From Sapria himalayana (Eukaryota > Streptophyta > Magnoliopsida > Malpighiales > Rafflesiaceae): a DNA stretch of 64,000 nt. The DNA is taken from contig JAREIK010003370.1 of the NCBI GenBank assembly GCA_029783825.1, positions 26,186 through 90,185 of the forward strand. Reading direction: 5' to 3'. Positions 24,461 to 36,000 of this stretch are shown in pieces (the stretch's first letter is position 1; every line of letters begins with the position of its first letter). The translations under genes and the position numbers were made by a program. The notes below the pieces were generated by a model that did no database searches, was not told where the DNA came from, and worked only from the letters and a program-made list of their open reading frames with translations.

Positions 24461-26070
24461 ATTATCAATGACTACCAACACTTGGACTATCATTCAAAAT
24501 TTTTCTTATATATGTTTGACTGTTCATTCAAGTTATTCTCAATGGAATATGCATAAAAGGCTTTTGAACATTTGTGTAATTAAAATTCATTCTGGAGTTA
24601 ATATTAGAAATGCTATTGAGTTTTGCATGAATGAATGGGTATTGAGAAAGTTGATATTCATTACTATTGACAATGCATCAAATAATGATGTTTTAGTTGA
24701 ACAATTGAAAAAAAGCCTTGTGAAGAAAAGTGTTTTACCTTTGAGAGTCAAGTATTTTCAAAGGAGATGTTGTGCTCATACCCTAAACTTAATTGTCAGA
24801 AATGGCATTTCAGTAGTTTAGGGTGCTATTCAAAAAATTAGAGGTGTCGTGAAATATTTGAGGAATAGTCCTAAAAGATTAGATATGTTAAGTTATGTGT
24901 TGAAGAAGCAAACTTGACATATGGATCTTCATTGCAATTAGATTGTCCTACAGGATGGAATTCAACTTATTTGATGCTACAAACTGATATAAAATATAAA
25001 AAAGAATTTGATAAGTTGGAGGATAAAGACAAAAGGGTTTTGAAGGAGTTTGGTTCAAATGTTCCAACTGTGAGAGACTGAACAAACGCCAAAATTTTGG
25101 CTGGTTTCTTGAAAACTTTTTATGAGGTAGCTTGTAAATTTTCTGGCTCATAATATTCTACCTCTAGTATTTATTTTCCTCAGATTATTCGAATTTTGAA
25201 AAAAATTGTGCTTTGTGAAAATAGTAGAGATACAATGGTGTCTGAAATGGGTATGAAAATGAGAGATAAATTCAACAAATATTGGGGTTCTCTTCGGTCA
25301 ACAAATATTATGCTTTTTGTAGAAGTAGTGTTTGATCCTTGATATAAGCTCAAATATCTCAATGTTAAGTACACTTAGCATTATGGAGAGGAATTGGCAA
25401 AAAATTAGGTGAAAAAGGTTATAAATGCTTTAAATGAGATGATGGATGATTATAAAGATTTAAATGAAAATGAATCAAAAGAAGATGATTTCTCTTCTAC
25501 TATGTTGAACAAAAATGTTGATTTCTTTGATGGTAGTGATACTTATGTTGATGATTTTTTTGTTGTATTGGAGAAAGAACAAGAAGTTGCAGCTTTGGAA
25601 GAGTTGGATAGGTACTTGGAGGATAAACTTGAAAAAAATAGAATTTATTTTGATCTTCTAAACTGGTTGAAGGTAAATGAGGTTAGGTATCATTCTTTGG
25701 CAAATGTAGCAAGGGATATATTTGCTATCCAAGCATCTATTGTGGCCTATGAATCTATATTTAGCACTGGGGGAGAACTTTAGATAAATTTAAGAGTTCT
25801 TTAAAACTTATTACAGCTGAAGTTCTCATATGTCTACAAATTGGTTGAGAAGCTCAAACAAACCTATCGAAATTGAAGAATTAGTTCAAGACCTTGATGA
25901 TAATGAATCAGGTTAGTATACAAATCTTGTAAATTTTAATTTCACTTTTACTTATTTTATTCATTAAATTTAATAAAAATATGGCTCAATTACAATTTTC
26001 AGAGGGGTCACAAGATCCAAATATTCTTCAAACTATAGTTGCCCAACTAAATTTGGAATGGGTGTATTAA
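24461..26070 (+). pseudogene. 5'-truncated, disrupted hAT-family transposase
   Basis: Conceptual translation matches the catalytic and C-terminal half of plant hAT (Ac-like) transposases. It shows TTNTWTIIQN at 24,471, TIDNASNNDV at 24,663, RCCAHTLNLIV at 24,762, LDCPTGWNSTY at 24,938, FDLLNWLKVNEVRYHSLANVARD near 25,658-25,725 and YESIFSTGG near 25,748. The first catalytic Asp position (D in the family TTDTW motif) reads Asn; the second Asp (24,669-24,671) and the Glu (25,751-25,753) remain. The BED zinc finger and about the first third of a usual ~650-700 aa protein are absent. Breaks are a stop at 24,819, a stop and frameshift at 24,915-24,937, stops at 25,079, 25,151, 25,340, 25,376 and 25,406, and frameshifts near 25,780 and 25,836. 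The last exons are frame 3 after the shift, ending LEWVY-stop at 26,070. The element is dead; family assignment is firm, subfamily is not. Confidence 0.88.
25912..26002 (+). other. Probable intron in the hAT pseudogene
   Basis: The donor GTTAGTATAC follows codons for LVQDLDDNES, and the acceptor is TTACAATTTTCAG. Removing these 91 bases keeps one open frame (EGSQDPNIL... to the TAA at 26,068), a typical plant GT-AG intron near the 3' end of a hAT gene. Confidence 0.6.
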
Positions 26071-26879
26071 ATTTTTTAAAGTAATATTTTGTTTTTTTTA
26101 TTACACTTTCATCTTAGAAATTTATGTCTACATGATTAACATGTTTTCATCTTTGGTTTTCCTTCTACAGTGGAGGAAGAAAAGGGAGGAGTTGTAGAAG
26201 ATATAATTAATTGGGTTTGGATTTTCGTTGCTGTTCCGGGACGGACCTTTGAAATGATTATTATCATGGTTGTTATTAGTTGTATTTTTTTGTTATATTA
26301 AGCTGCCAAATTTAACAATTACTTAAGTAGTAATTGCTGCCACCAATGTTTGTGGTCATCTTTAGCTATTCCATAATATTTTAAGTAATTGTTTAAAAAA
26401 TGTAGTATTGCTATTATAGTTAACTTTCACTCGGCTGAACAAAGCCAACTTTTGACAAAACAAAGAACCAAATTAAGCACACAACTCGGTCCCATTCTAT
26501 TTAACATTTCTATCATTTTCTGCACATCAAAGCTTTTGACAAGGTAATGGAACTCGTTTGTGGTATTCAGTCTATTTGACAAAACAAAATTGGCCCAATT
26601 TGAGTTTGAAATATACATAACTAAGGAATGATAAATGGTACAACAAAAGGTTTCAACATGAACTAACTTGGCCTGTTTGAAAAAAATAAATTGAAAAAAA
26701 TGTCTGAACTCCGTTCCGTCCCTAAACCATTTTCTCTTACCCAAAATCCCAGATCTACGTCCCGTCTCGATATTTTCAACCTATGGGATGGGTCTGGATC
26801 TTAAAAAAAAATCTCAAAACTATGGGAAGGGACTGGAGATTTGTAATCCCCATCTAGTCCCGTCCCCTGAGCACCGCTA
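26071..26879 (+). mobile_element. hAT element 3' untranslated and terminal region
   Basis: This non-satellite sequence runs from the transposase stop to the point where satellite resumes at CATTTATTGGG. It holds repeated subterminal motifs in both orientations: GGGACGG at 26,238, CCGTCCC at 26,716, GTCCCGTC near 26,758 and 26,858. The terminal sequence, read inward, is CTAGCGGTGCTCAGGGGACG, typical of plant hAT ends (TAG-N-GGTG). A small hairpin lies at 26,316-26,336 (CAATTACT...AGTAATTG). No matching 5' terminal repeat is present because the left end of the element is lost. A frame on the complement (26,427-26,744) resembles nothing known. Confidence 0.7.
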
Positions 26880-29800
26880 GCATTTATTGGGTTATATGTT
26901 TTATTTAAAAAATTAAATAACAAAAAATTTATTTTTATTATTTTTTGAAATTTTCAAAGGTTCTAACCTTTGAAAATATAATAATTTTTAAATATTTTTG
27001 AAATGTTAATACAATATTTAGTTATACTAATCAGTATATTTATATATTATATAAATTCAATATAAACAATTAAACTAAAAAATATTCTAATAATAATTAA
27101 AAAAAAATTAATAATCCAATAATAATAAGATAGATATTAATTAAAATATAAATACAAAACTTAAAATGATTCAGAAGCAAAGAAAAATATATTACTATAT
27201 AATAATTTTTTGTTTTTGAATTTTTTCTTCTTTTAATAAGTTTATCTATATTATTTTAATGAAAAATAATTTATATAAATTATATTTGTCTAACATAATT
27301 TATTTGTAATTAATATTTATATATAAATAAACAAATAAATAATTAAGATGAATATTTAAAATTATAATGAAAAAAATGAGATTTATTTTATGCCTTAAGT
27401 TATTTTATCTAATTTTTGAAGGTTATAACCTTTAAAAATATAATAATTTTTACTTTTTTTTAAATGTGAATATAATATTTAGTTATAATAATCTTCATAA
27501 TTATATATAATATAAACTCAATGTAGATAATTTTATTAATAGATATTATAATAATGATCAATAAATAAATTAATAAACTATTATTAATTAGAATGATATA
27601 AATTAAAATATAATTGCAAAATCTAAAATTATTCAAAATTAAATTAAAATAAATTAAAATATAATAATATTTTGTTTTAAAAATTTTGCATCGTTTTATA
27701 ATCTTATATTTTTTTGATGAAAAATAAATTATTTAAATTATATCCATCTCACTAATAATTTATTTTGTAATTAATATTTCTAAAAAATAAACTGATAAAT
27801 AATTAAAATGAATATTTAAAATTATATTGAATACTAATAAAAATGAGATTTATTATTTATTATTTAGAGTATACTAATTTAAAGGCATATATATTTATGG
27901 GCTTCGAGGTTTAAGAGTTTAGTCAATAAGAATTTAGGTATTTTGTGGTTTATAGATTTTATTTAAAAAATCTAATAACAAAAAATTTATTTTTTTTATT
28001 TTTTCTTATTTTCAAATGTTATAACCTTTGAAAACTTAATAATTTTTAAATTTTTTTAAAATATCAAAATATTATTTTGTTATAATAATCTAAATAATTA
28101 TATATTATATAAATTCAATATAAATAATTTTATTTATAGATATTATGATTACGATAATAAAATAAATTAATAAACTATTATTAATAAGATAAATATTAAA
28201 TAAAATTTATTTGCAAAACCTAAAATGATTCAATATCAAAGTAAAATAAATTAATAAGATAGATATTAAATAAAACAATTATTAATAAGAAAAAATATAC
28301 ATGTTTAAAAAATTATATATTTAGGTGTTTTGGGATTTAAGAATTTATGTTATTTAAGTGTTTAGGCATTTAGTAGTTTATAGGTTTACTAAAAAATTAA
28401 AAAACAAAAATTTTTTTTTTGTTATTTGTTCTCATTTTTGAAGTATATAAACTTTGAAACTATAACAATTTTTAAATTTTTTTTATATGTGATTACTTTA
28501 TTTATTTATGATAATCTTAATAATTATATATCATGTAAATTCAATATAAACAATTATCTTGATATATATTATAATAATGATCGTACAAAAGATTAATAAA
28601 CAATTATTAAAAAGATAAATATTGTTTGAAAAATATTTATAAAACCTAAAATCATTCAAAATCAAAGTGAAATATTTTACTAAATATTAATTCTAAATTT
28701 TTGTATCCATTTATAAGCATTTATATTTTTTGATGAAAAATAAATTATTTAAATTATATTTGGCCAACTATTAATTTATTTTTTAATTTATATTTCTATA
28801 AAAATAAACTAATAAATAATTAAAAAATATATATATAATTATAATGAATACTTATAAAAATGAGATTTATGATTTATTATTTAGGGTATACCTATTTAAT
28901 GGTTTAAGTTTATTGATGTTTTGGGGTTAATGAGTTTATTGATTTATATGTTTACTCATTTAGGTTTTATTTATTGATTTATAGGTTTTATTTAATCAAT
29001 GAAATAACAAAAATTTTATTTTTATGAATTTTCGTGATTTTCAAAGGTTATAACCTTTGAAAATATATTAATTTTTTAATAATAAATTTAAAATATGAAT
29101 ACAATACTTAGTTATAATAATGTTAAAAATTATATTTGATGTAAATTCAATATAAAAAATTTTATTAATATATATTATTTTGATGATCAAAAAATAAATT
29201 AATAAACTATTATTAATAAGATATATATTAATTAAAATATATTTATAGAACCCAAAATAATTCAAAATCAAATTAAATTATATTACTAAATAAAATTTTA
29301 AATTTTTGAAATTTTGTTTATTTTTATTAGCTTATATTTTTTTTCATAAAAAATAATTTATTTAAATTAAATATGTCTCACTCATTATTTAATTTGTAAT
29401 TAATATTTCAATAAAAATAAACTAAAAAATAATTAAAATGAATATTTAAAATTATAATGAATACAAATAAAAATGAGATTTATTATTTATTATTTAGGTT
29501 ATATAGGTTTAATGGTTTAAGTATTTAGGTGGTTTTGGGGTTTAGGAGTCTAGAGATTTAAATGTTTAGGCATTTAGTGGTTGATATGTTTTATTTAAAT
29601 AATAAAAATATAAAAAAATTATTTTTGTGATTTTTTATCATTTTTGAAGGTTATTACCATGGAAAATATAATAATTTTTTAATTTTTTTCAAATGTAAAT
29701 ATAATATTAAGTTATAATAATCTTAATAATTATAAGACATTTAAATTAAATATAAGTAATTTTATTGTTAGATATTATAAATTTATCAAATAATAAATTA

Positions 29801-32486
29801 TTAAACTATTCTTAATAAGATTGATATCAATTAAAATATTATTGCAAACCCTATATTTAATGATTCAAAATCAAAGTAAAATATATTACTAAATAATAAT
29901 GTTTTTTAAACTTTTTACTTCTTTTTATAAGATTATATTTTTTTTTTGATTAAAAATAAATTATTAAAATTATAGTTGTCTCGCTCATTATTTATTTTTT
30001 AATTATTATTTCTATATAAAATAAACTAATAAATAATTAAAATGAATATTTAAAATTCTAATGAATACAAATTAAATGAGATTTATGATTTATTATATGT
30101 TGTATATCGGTTTAATGGTTTGATTATTTAGGAGTTTTGTAGTTTAGGAGTTTATCAATTTATGTTTTTAGGTATTTAGTGGTTTATAAATTTTATTTAT
30201 ATAATAAAAATAAAAACTTTTTTTTAGATTTTTTCTGATTTTCAAAGCTTATAACCTTTAAAAAATAAAATAATTTTTAAAGTTTTTTGAAATGTGAATA
30301 CTATGTATAATTATATTAATCTTACTAATTATATATCATATAATTCAATATAAACAATTTTAATGATAGATATTATAATAATGATCAAAAATTAAATTAA
30401 TAATCTATTATTAATAATATAAATATTAATTAAAATATATTTACATAACACAAAATGATTCAAAATCAAATCAAAATATATTACTAAATAATAATATTTA
30501 GTTTTAAATTTTTTTCTTCTTTTTATAAGCTTATATTTTTTTTGATTAAAAATAAATTATTTAAATAATATTTGTCTCACTCTAAATTTATTTTCTAATT
30601 AATTTTTCTAAAAAATTAAACTATAAATAATTAAAATAAATATTTAAAATTATAATAAATAGAAATAAAAATGTGATTTATTATTTATTAAGTAGTATAT
30701 AGATGTTAAAATCTTTATGTATTTAGGGGTTTCGGGGTTTATGAGCTTACTAATTTAAGTAAGTAAGCATTTAATGGTCTATAGGTTTTATTTAAAAAAT
30801 AAAATAACTAAAAATTTATTTTTATTATTTTTTCTCATTTTTTAAGATTATAACCTTTGAAAATATAATAATTTTTAAATTTTTTTTAAAAGTGAAGACA
30901 ATATTTATTTATAATAATCATACTAATTATATATCATATAAATTCAATATAAACAATTTTATTGATAGATATTCTAATAATTATCAAAAAATAAATTAAA
31001 AATCTATTATGAATAAGATTGATATTACTTAAAATATAATATCAAAACCTATAATGATTCAAAATCATAGCAAAATATATTACTAAATAATAATTATTTG
31101 TTTTTAAATTTTGATTCTTTTTATAAGCTTATCTATTTTTTGATGAAAAATAATTTTTATAAATTATATTTTTAACTCATAATTTATTTTATAATTAATA
31201 CATATATAAAAATAAAAAACTAAACAATCAAAATGAATTTTTAAATTATAATGAAAACAAATAAAAATGAGATTTATTAATTTTTATTTAGGGTATACCG
31301 ATTTAAAGGATTATCTATATAGAGGTATCGGGATTTTGTAGTTTAGTGATTTAAATGCTTAGGCATTTAGTGGTGTATAGGTTTTATTTAAACAATAGAA
31401 TAACAAAGAAAAAATATTTTTTTTATTTTTTCACATTTTCAAAGGTTATAACCTTTGAAAATATAATAATTTTAAAATTTTTTTCAAAGTGAATACAATT
31501 TTTAGTTATAATAATCATTATATTTAAAGACCTTATAAATTCAATATAAATTATTTTATTGAAAAATATTCTAATAATGATCAAAGAATAAATTAATAAT
31601 CTATTATTAATAAGATAGATATCAATTTAAAAATAATTAGAAAACCTAAAATGATTCAGAAACAAAGCAAAATATATTCCTATATAATAATTTTTTGTTT
31701 TGAATTTTTTTTTATTTTAAAAAGTTTATCTATATTTTTTTGATGAAAAATAATTATATAAATTATATTTGTTTAACTCAATTTATTCTGTAATTAATAA
31801 TTATAAAAAAATAAATGAATAAATAATTAAAATGAATATTTTAAATTATAATGAAAAATATAATATTCAGATTTATTTTTTATTATTTTGGGTATACTAG
31901 TTTAAAATGATTATCTATTTAGGGTTTTCGAGATTTAGAAATTATTAATTTAAGTATTTAGGCATTTAGTGGTTTATACGATTTATTTAAACAATGAAAT
32001 ACCAAAAAAATTATTTTTGTTATTTTTTCACATTTCAAAGGTTATAACATTTGAAAATATAATAATTTTAAAATTTTTTAAAATGTGAATAAAATATTTA
32101 GTAATAATAATCATTATAATTATATATATATATATATAAACTAATTATAAATAATTTTACTTATAGATATGATATCAATTATCAAAAAAAAAATTAATAA
32201 ACTATTATTAATATGATAGATAATAATTAAAATATAATTACAAAACCTATAATGATTCAAAATTAATGTAAAATTTATTACTAAATAATAATTTTTTGTT
32301 TTTAATTTTTTACTTCTTTTTATAAGATTATATTTTTTTATTAAAAGTAAATTATTAATATTATATTTGTCTGACTAATTATTTATTTTGTAAATAATAT
32401 TTATATAAAAAATAAACTAATAAATATTTAAAATGAAAATTTAAAATTATAATGAATACAAATTAAAATGAGATTTAAGATTTATT
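26880..32486 (+). repeat. AT-rich satellite array 4, forward orientation
   Basis: The satellite resumes in mid-octamer section (GCATTTATTGGGTTATATG), the same monomer position as the TTTAGGCATTT left of the hAT relic. Palindrome cores lie near 26959 (GGTTCTAACC), 27421, 28018, 28445, 29046, 29649, 30248, 30846, 31444 and 32040. Spacing from 29,046 to 32,040 is 596-603 bp. The 28,018 to 28,445 interval is shortened by a deletion. Around 28,240-28,300 a short AATTAATAAGATAGATATTAAATAAA segment is partly duplicated. No gene is present. Confidence 0.88.
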
Positions 32487-32491
32487 ATTGC
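32487..32491. repeat. LTR target-site duplication, left
   Basis: ATTGC directly precedes the LTR start TGTATATG and is repeated after its end (33,050-33,054). Confidence 0.75.
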
Positions 32492-33049
32492 TGTATATGT
32501 AATTTATTTTTTGATAATCTGTTTGTATAAACAAATATTTCTTCTTTTTTAATATTTTCATGTAAGTGTAGGAAAGGAAATTTAAAAGGCCTGGGATGCA
32601 GCAGTAGCACAATAAAGACGGTCTCGCTGACCGGACAGTGGGCCGAAATTGGAGCAGAGCCTGACCCATCTAATGATCCAACCCACTTCGGTTCAATGAA
32701 CAGAGAAAAATTTTAATATGAAATGTTTTGTAATTTTATTTTCGGGTGGCTATTTTTGGACCCGGGAACTGTTCTTCATCTCTCTCTCCTCTCTCTATGC
32801 GATTTATCATGACTATATGTGTGCTGCATACTATAAGACATTTTTATTTCTTTAATCTGTAACGGAAAAGCATTTTCTGGTGGATTTAGCTAGTCGTACT
32901 GAGCGACTAGTGAACCACGTTATTTTGGGTATTTATTTCTCATTTATTGATTATATCATGGATGGTTGATGAATTGGGATATATATATATTGCTTGTTTT
33001 CTGTTGTTTATGTGTTTCTGTATCTCAATCTCACTATAGTGGAAGCACA
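32492..33049. mobile_element. Solo LTR of an LTR retrotransposon
   Basis: This 558-bp non-satellite insertion begins TGTATATG and ends AAGCACA (TGT...ACA, the canonical LTR termini). It is flanked by the 5-bp direct repeat ATTGC and has no internal primer-binding site, gag-pol or second LTR. That is the product expected when the two LTRs of an element recombine. Inside are a pyrimidine-rich stretch (TCTCTCTCCTCTCTC near 32,780) and a hairpin CTAGTCG...CGACTAG (32,890-32,910). Composition is more balanced than the satellite, so the insertion is younger than the array. Superfamily (Gypsy or Copia) and strand cannot be told from the LTR alone. Confidence 0.8.
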
Positions 33050-33054
33050 ATTGC
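33050..33054. repeat. LTR target-site duplication, right
   Basis: ATTGC follows the LTR terminus ACA and matches 32,487-32,491 exactly. Confidence 0.75.
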
Positions 33055-36000
33055 CCAATAATTATATATGGTATACCAGGTTTAATGGATCGATTATTTA
33101 GGGGTTTTGTCGTTTATGAGTTTAGCAATTTATGTTTTTCGGCATTTAGTGGTATGTAGGTTTTATTTATATAATAAAAATAAAAAAAAAATTTGATTTT
33201 TTTTATATTTTCAAAGGTTATAACCTTTAAAAATAAAATAATTTTTAAAATCTTTTGAAATGTGAATAACATGTATGATTATATTAATCTTATTAATTAT
33301 ATATCATATAAATTCAATATAAATAATTTTAATGATAGATATTATAATAATGATCAAAAATTAAATTAATAAACTATTATTAATAATATAAATATTAATT
33401 AAAATATATTTACATAACACAAAATGATTCAAAATCAAATAAAAATATATTACTAAATAATAATATTTAATTTTAAAATTTTTCCATCTTTTTATAAGCT
33501 TATATTTTTTTAGGATAAAAAATAAATTATATAAATAATATCAATCTCACTCGAAATTTATTTTGTAATTAATTTTTCTAAAAAATTAAAATATAAATAA
33601 TTAAAATAAATATTTAAAATTATAATAAATTGAAATAAAAATGAGATTTATTATTTATTAAGTAGTATACATCTGTTATAAGGCTTATTTATTAGGGGTT
33701 TCGGGTTATATGAGCTACTGATTTAAGTAAGTAAACATTTAGTGGTCTATAGGTTTTATTTAAAAAAGAAATAACAAAAAATTTATGTTTTGTATTCTTT
33801 CTAATTTTTCAAGATTATAACCTTTGAAAATATAATAATTTTTAAATTTTTTTCAAAAGTGAATACAATATTTATTTATAATAATCATAATAATTATATA
33901 TAATATAAATTCAATATAAACAATTTTATTGATAGATATTCTAATAATTATCAAAAAATAAATTAAAAATATATTATGAATAAGATTTATATTACATAAA
34001 ATAAAATATCAAAACCTAAAATGATTCAAAAGCAAAGCAAAATATATTATTTAATATTAATAATTTATTTTTAATATTTTAATTCTTTTTATAAGCTTAT
34101 CTATTTTTTGATAAAAAATAATTTTTATAAATTATATTTTTAACTCATAATTTATTTTATAATTAAAATATATATATATAAATTAAAAGACTAAAAAATC
34201 GAAATGAATTTTTTAAATTATAATCAAAACAAACAAAAATGAGATTTATTAATTATTATTTAGGGTCAACCCATTTAAACGATTATCTATATAGGGGTAT
34301 TGAAATTTTGTAGTTTAGTGATTTAAGTGTTTAGGCATTTAGTGATTTATAGGTTTTATTTAATCAATGAAATTATAAAAAAAATTATTTTTTTTGTTTT
34401 TTCACATGTTCAAAGTTTATAATCTTTGAAAATATAATAATTTAAAATTTTATTCAAAAGTGAATACAATATTTAGTTATAATAATTATTAAATCTATAT
34501 ATCATATAAATTAAATATAAATATTTTTATTGATAAATATTCAAATAATGATCAAAAAATAAATTAATAATCGATTATTAATAAGTTAGATATCAATTAA
34601 AATATAATTACAAAACCTTAAATGATTCAGAAACAAAGTAAAATATATTACTATATAATAATTTTTTTTTTAATTTTGTTCTTCTTTTAATAAGTTTATC
34701 TATATTTTTTTGTTGAAAAATAATTTAAATAAATTATATTTGTCTAACTTTAAATTTATTTTGCAATTAATATTTATATAAAAAAATAAATAATTAATTA
34801 AAATGAATATTTAAAATTATAATGAAAAAAATAAAATTGAGATTTATTATTTACTATTTAGGATATACCTGTTTAAAAAAATTATCTATTTAGGGTTTTC
34901 GAGATTTAGAAGTTATTGATTTAAGTATTTAGGCATTTAATGGTTGAGAACTTTTATTTAAAAAATGAAATAACGAAAAATTTATTTTTGATATTTGTTC
35001 AAATTTTCAAATGTCATAATATTTGAAAATATAATAATTTTAAAATTTTTTAAAAATGTTAATTCAATATTTAGTAATAATAATTATTATAACTATATAT
35101 AATATAAACTAAATATAAACAATTTTATTGATAATATTATATCAATTATCAAAAAATAATTAAATAAACTATTATTAATATGATAGATATAAATTAAAAT
35201 ATAATTAAAAAACCTAAGATGATTCAAAATCAAAGTAAAATGTATTAATAAATAATAATTTTTTTTGTTTTTGCATCATTTTCTAAGATTATATTTTTTT
35301 TTGTTGAAAAATATATTACTTAAATAATATTTGTCACTCATAATTAATTATATTTAAGGTTTACAGTTTAAAGGTTTAGGTATTTAGAGGCTTCGGGGTT
35401 TAGGAGTTTAGAGATTTATGTATTTAGGCATTTATTGGTTTATAAGTTTTATTTAAACAATAATATATCAAAAAATTTATTTTTGTTATTTTTTCTCATT
35501 TTTGAAGGTTATAACCTTTGAAAATATAACAATTTTTAAATTTTTTTATATGTGAATACTATATTTAGTTATGATAATCATAGTAATTATATATCATGTT
35601 AATTCAATATAAACAATTATATTGATAGATATTATATTAATGATCAAAAAATAAATTAATAAACTATTATTAATAAGATAGATATTTTTTAAAATATATT
35701 TGCAAAACGTAAATTTATTAAAAATCAAAGTAAAATATAATAGTAAATAATAATTTTTTTGATGTTTTGCTTCTTTTTATAAGTTTAAATTTTTTGTTAT
35801 TAAAAGTAAATTATTTAAATTATATTTGTATTCCACATAATTTATTTTTAATTTATAATTCTATAAAAATAATCTAATAAATAATTAAAATGAATATTTA
35901 AAATTATAATGGATACAAATAAAATTGAGATTTATTATTTATTATCCAGTATATACTTGTTTAATGGTTTAAGTATTTAGGTGTTTTGGGTTTAGTGATT

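Noticed and set aside
26427..26744. Minus-strand frame of 105 codons in the 3' part of the hAT element
   Set aside because: It runs antisense in untranslated and terminal DNA of a dead transposon, with no recognisable motif.
32580..32700. Possible tRNA-derived SINE (CGGTTCAATGAA resembles a B box)
   Set aside because: The match to the Pol III box is poor, and the whole 558-bp segment is better explained as a solo LTR with TGT...ACA ends and a 5-bp duplication.
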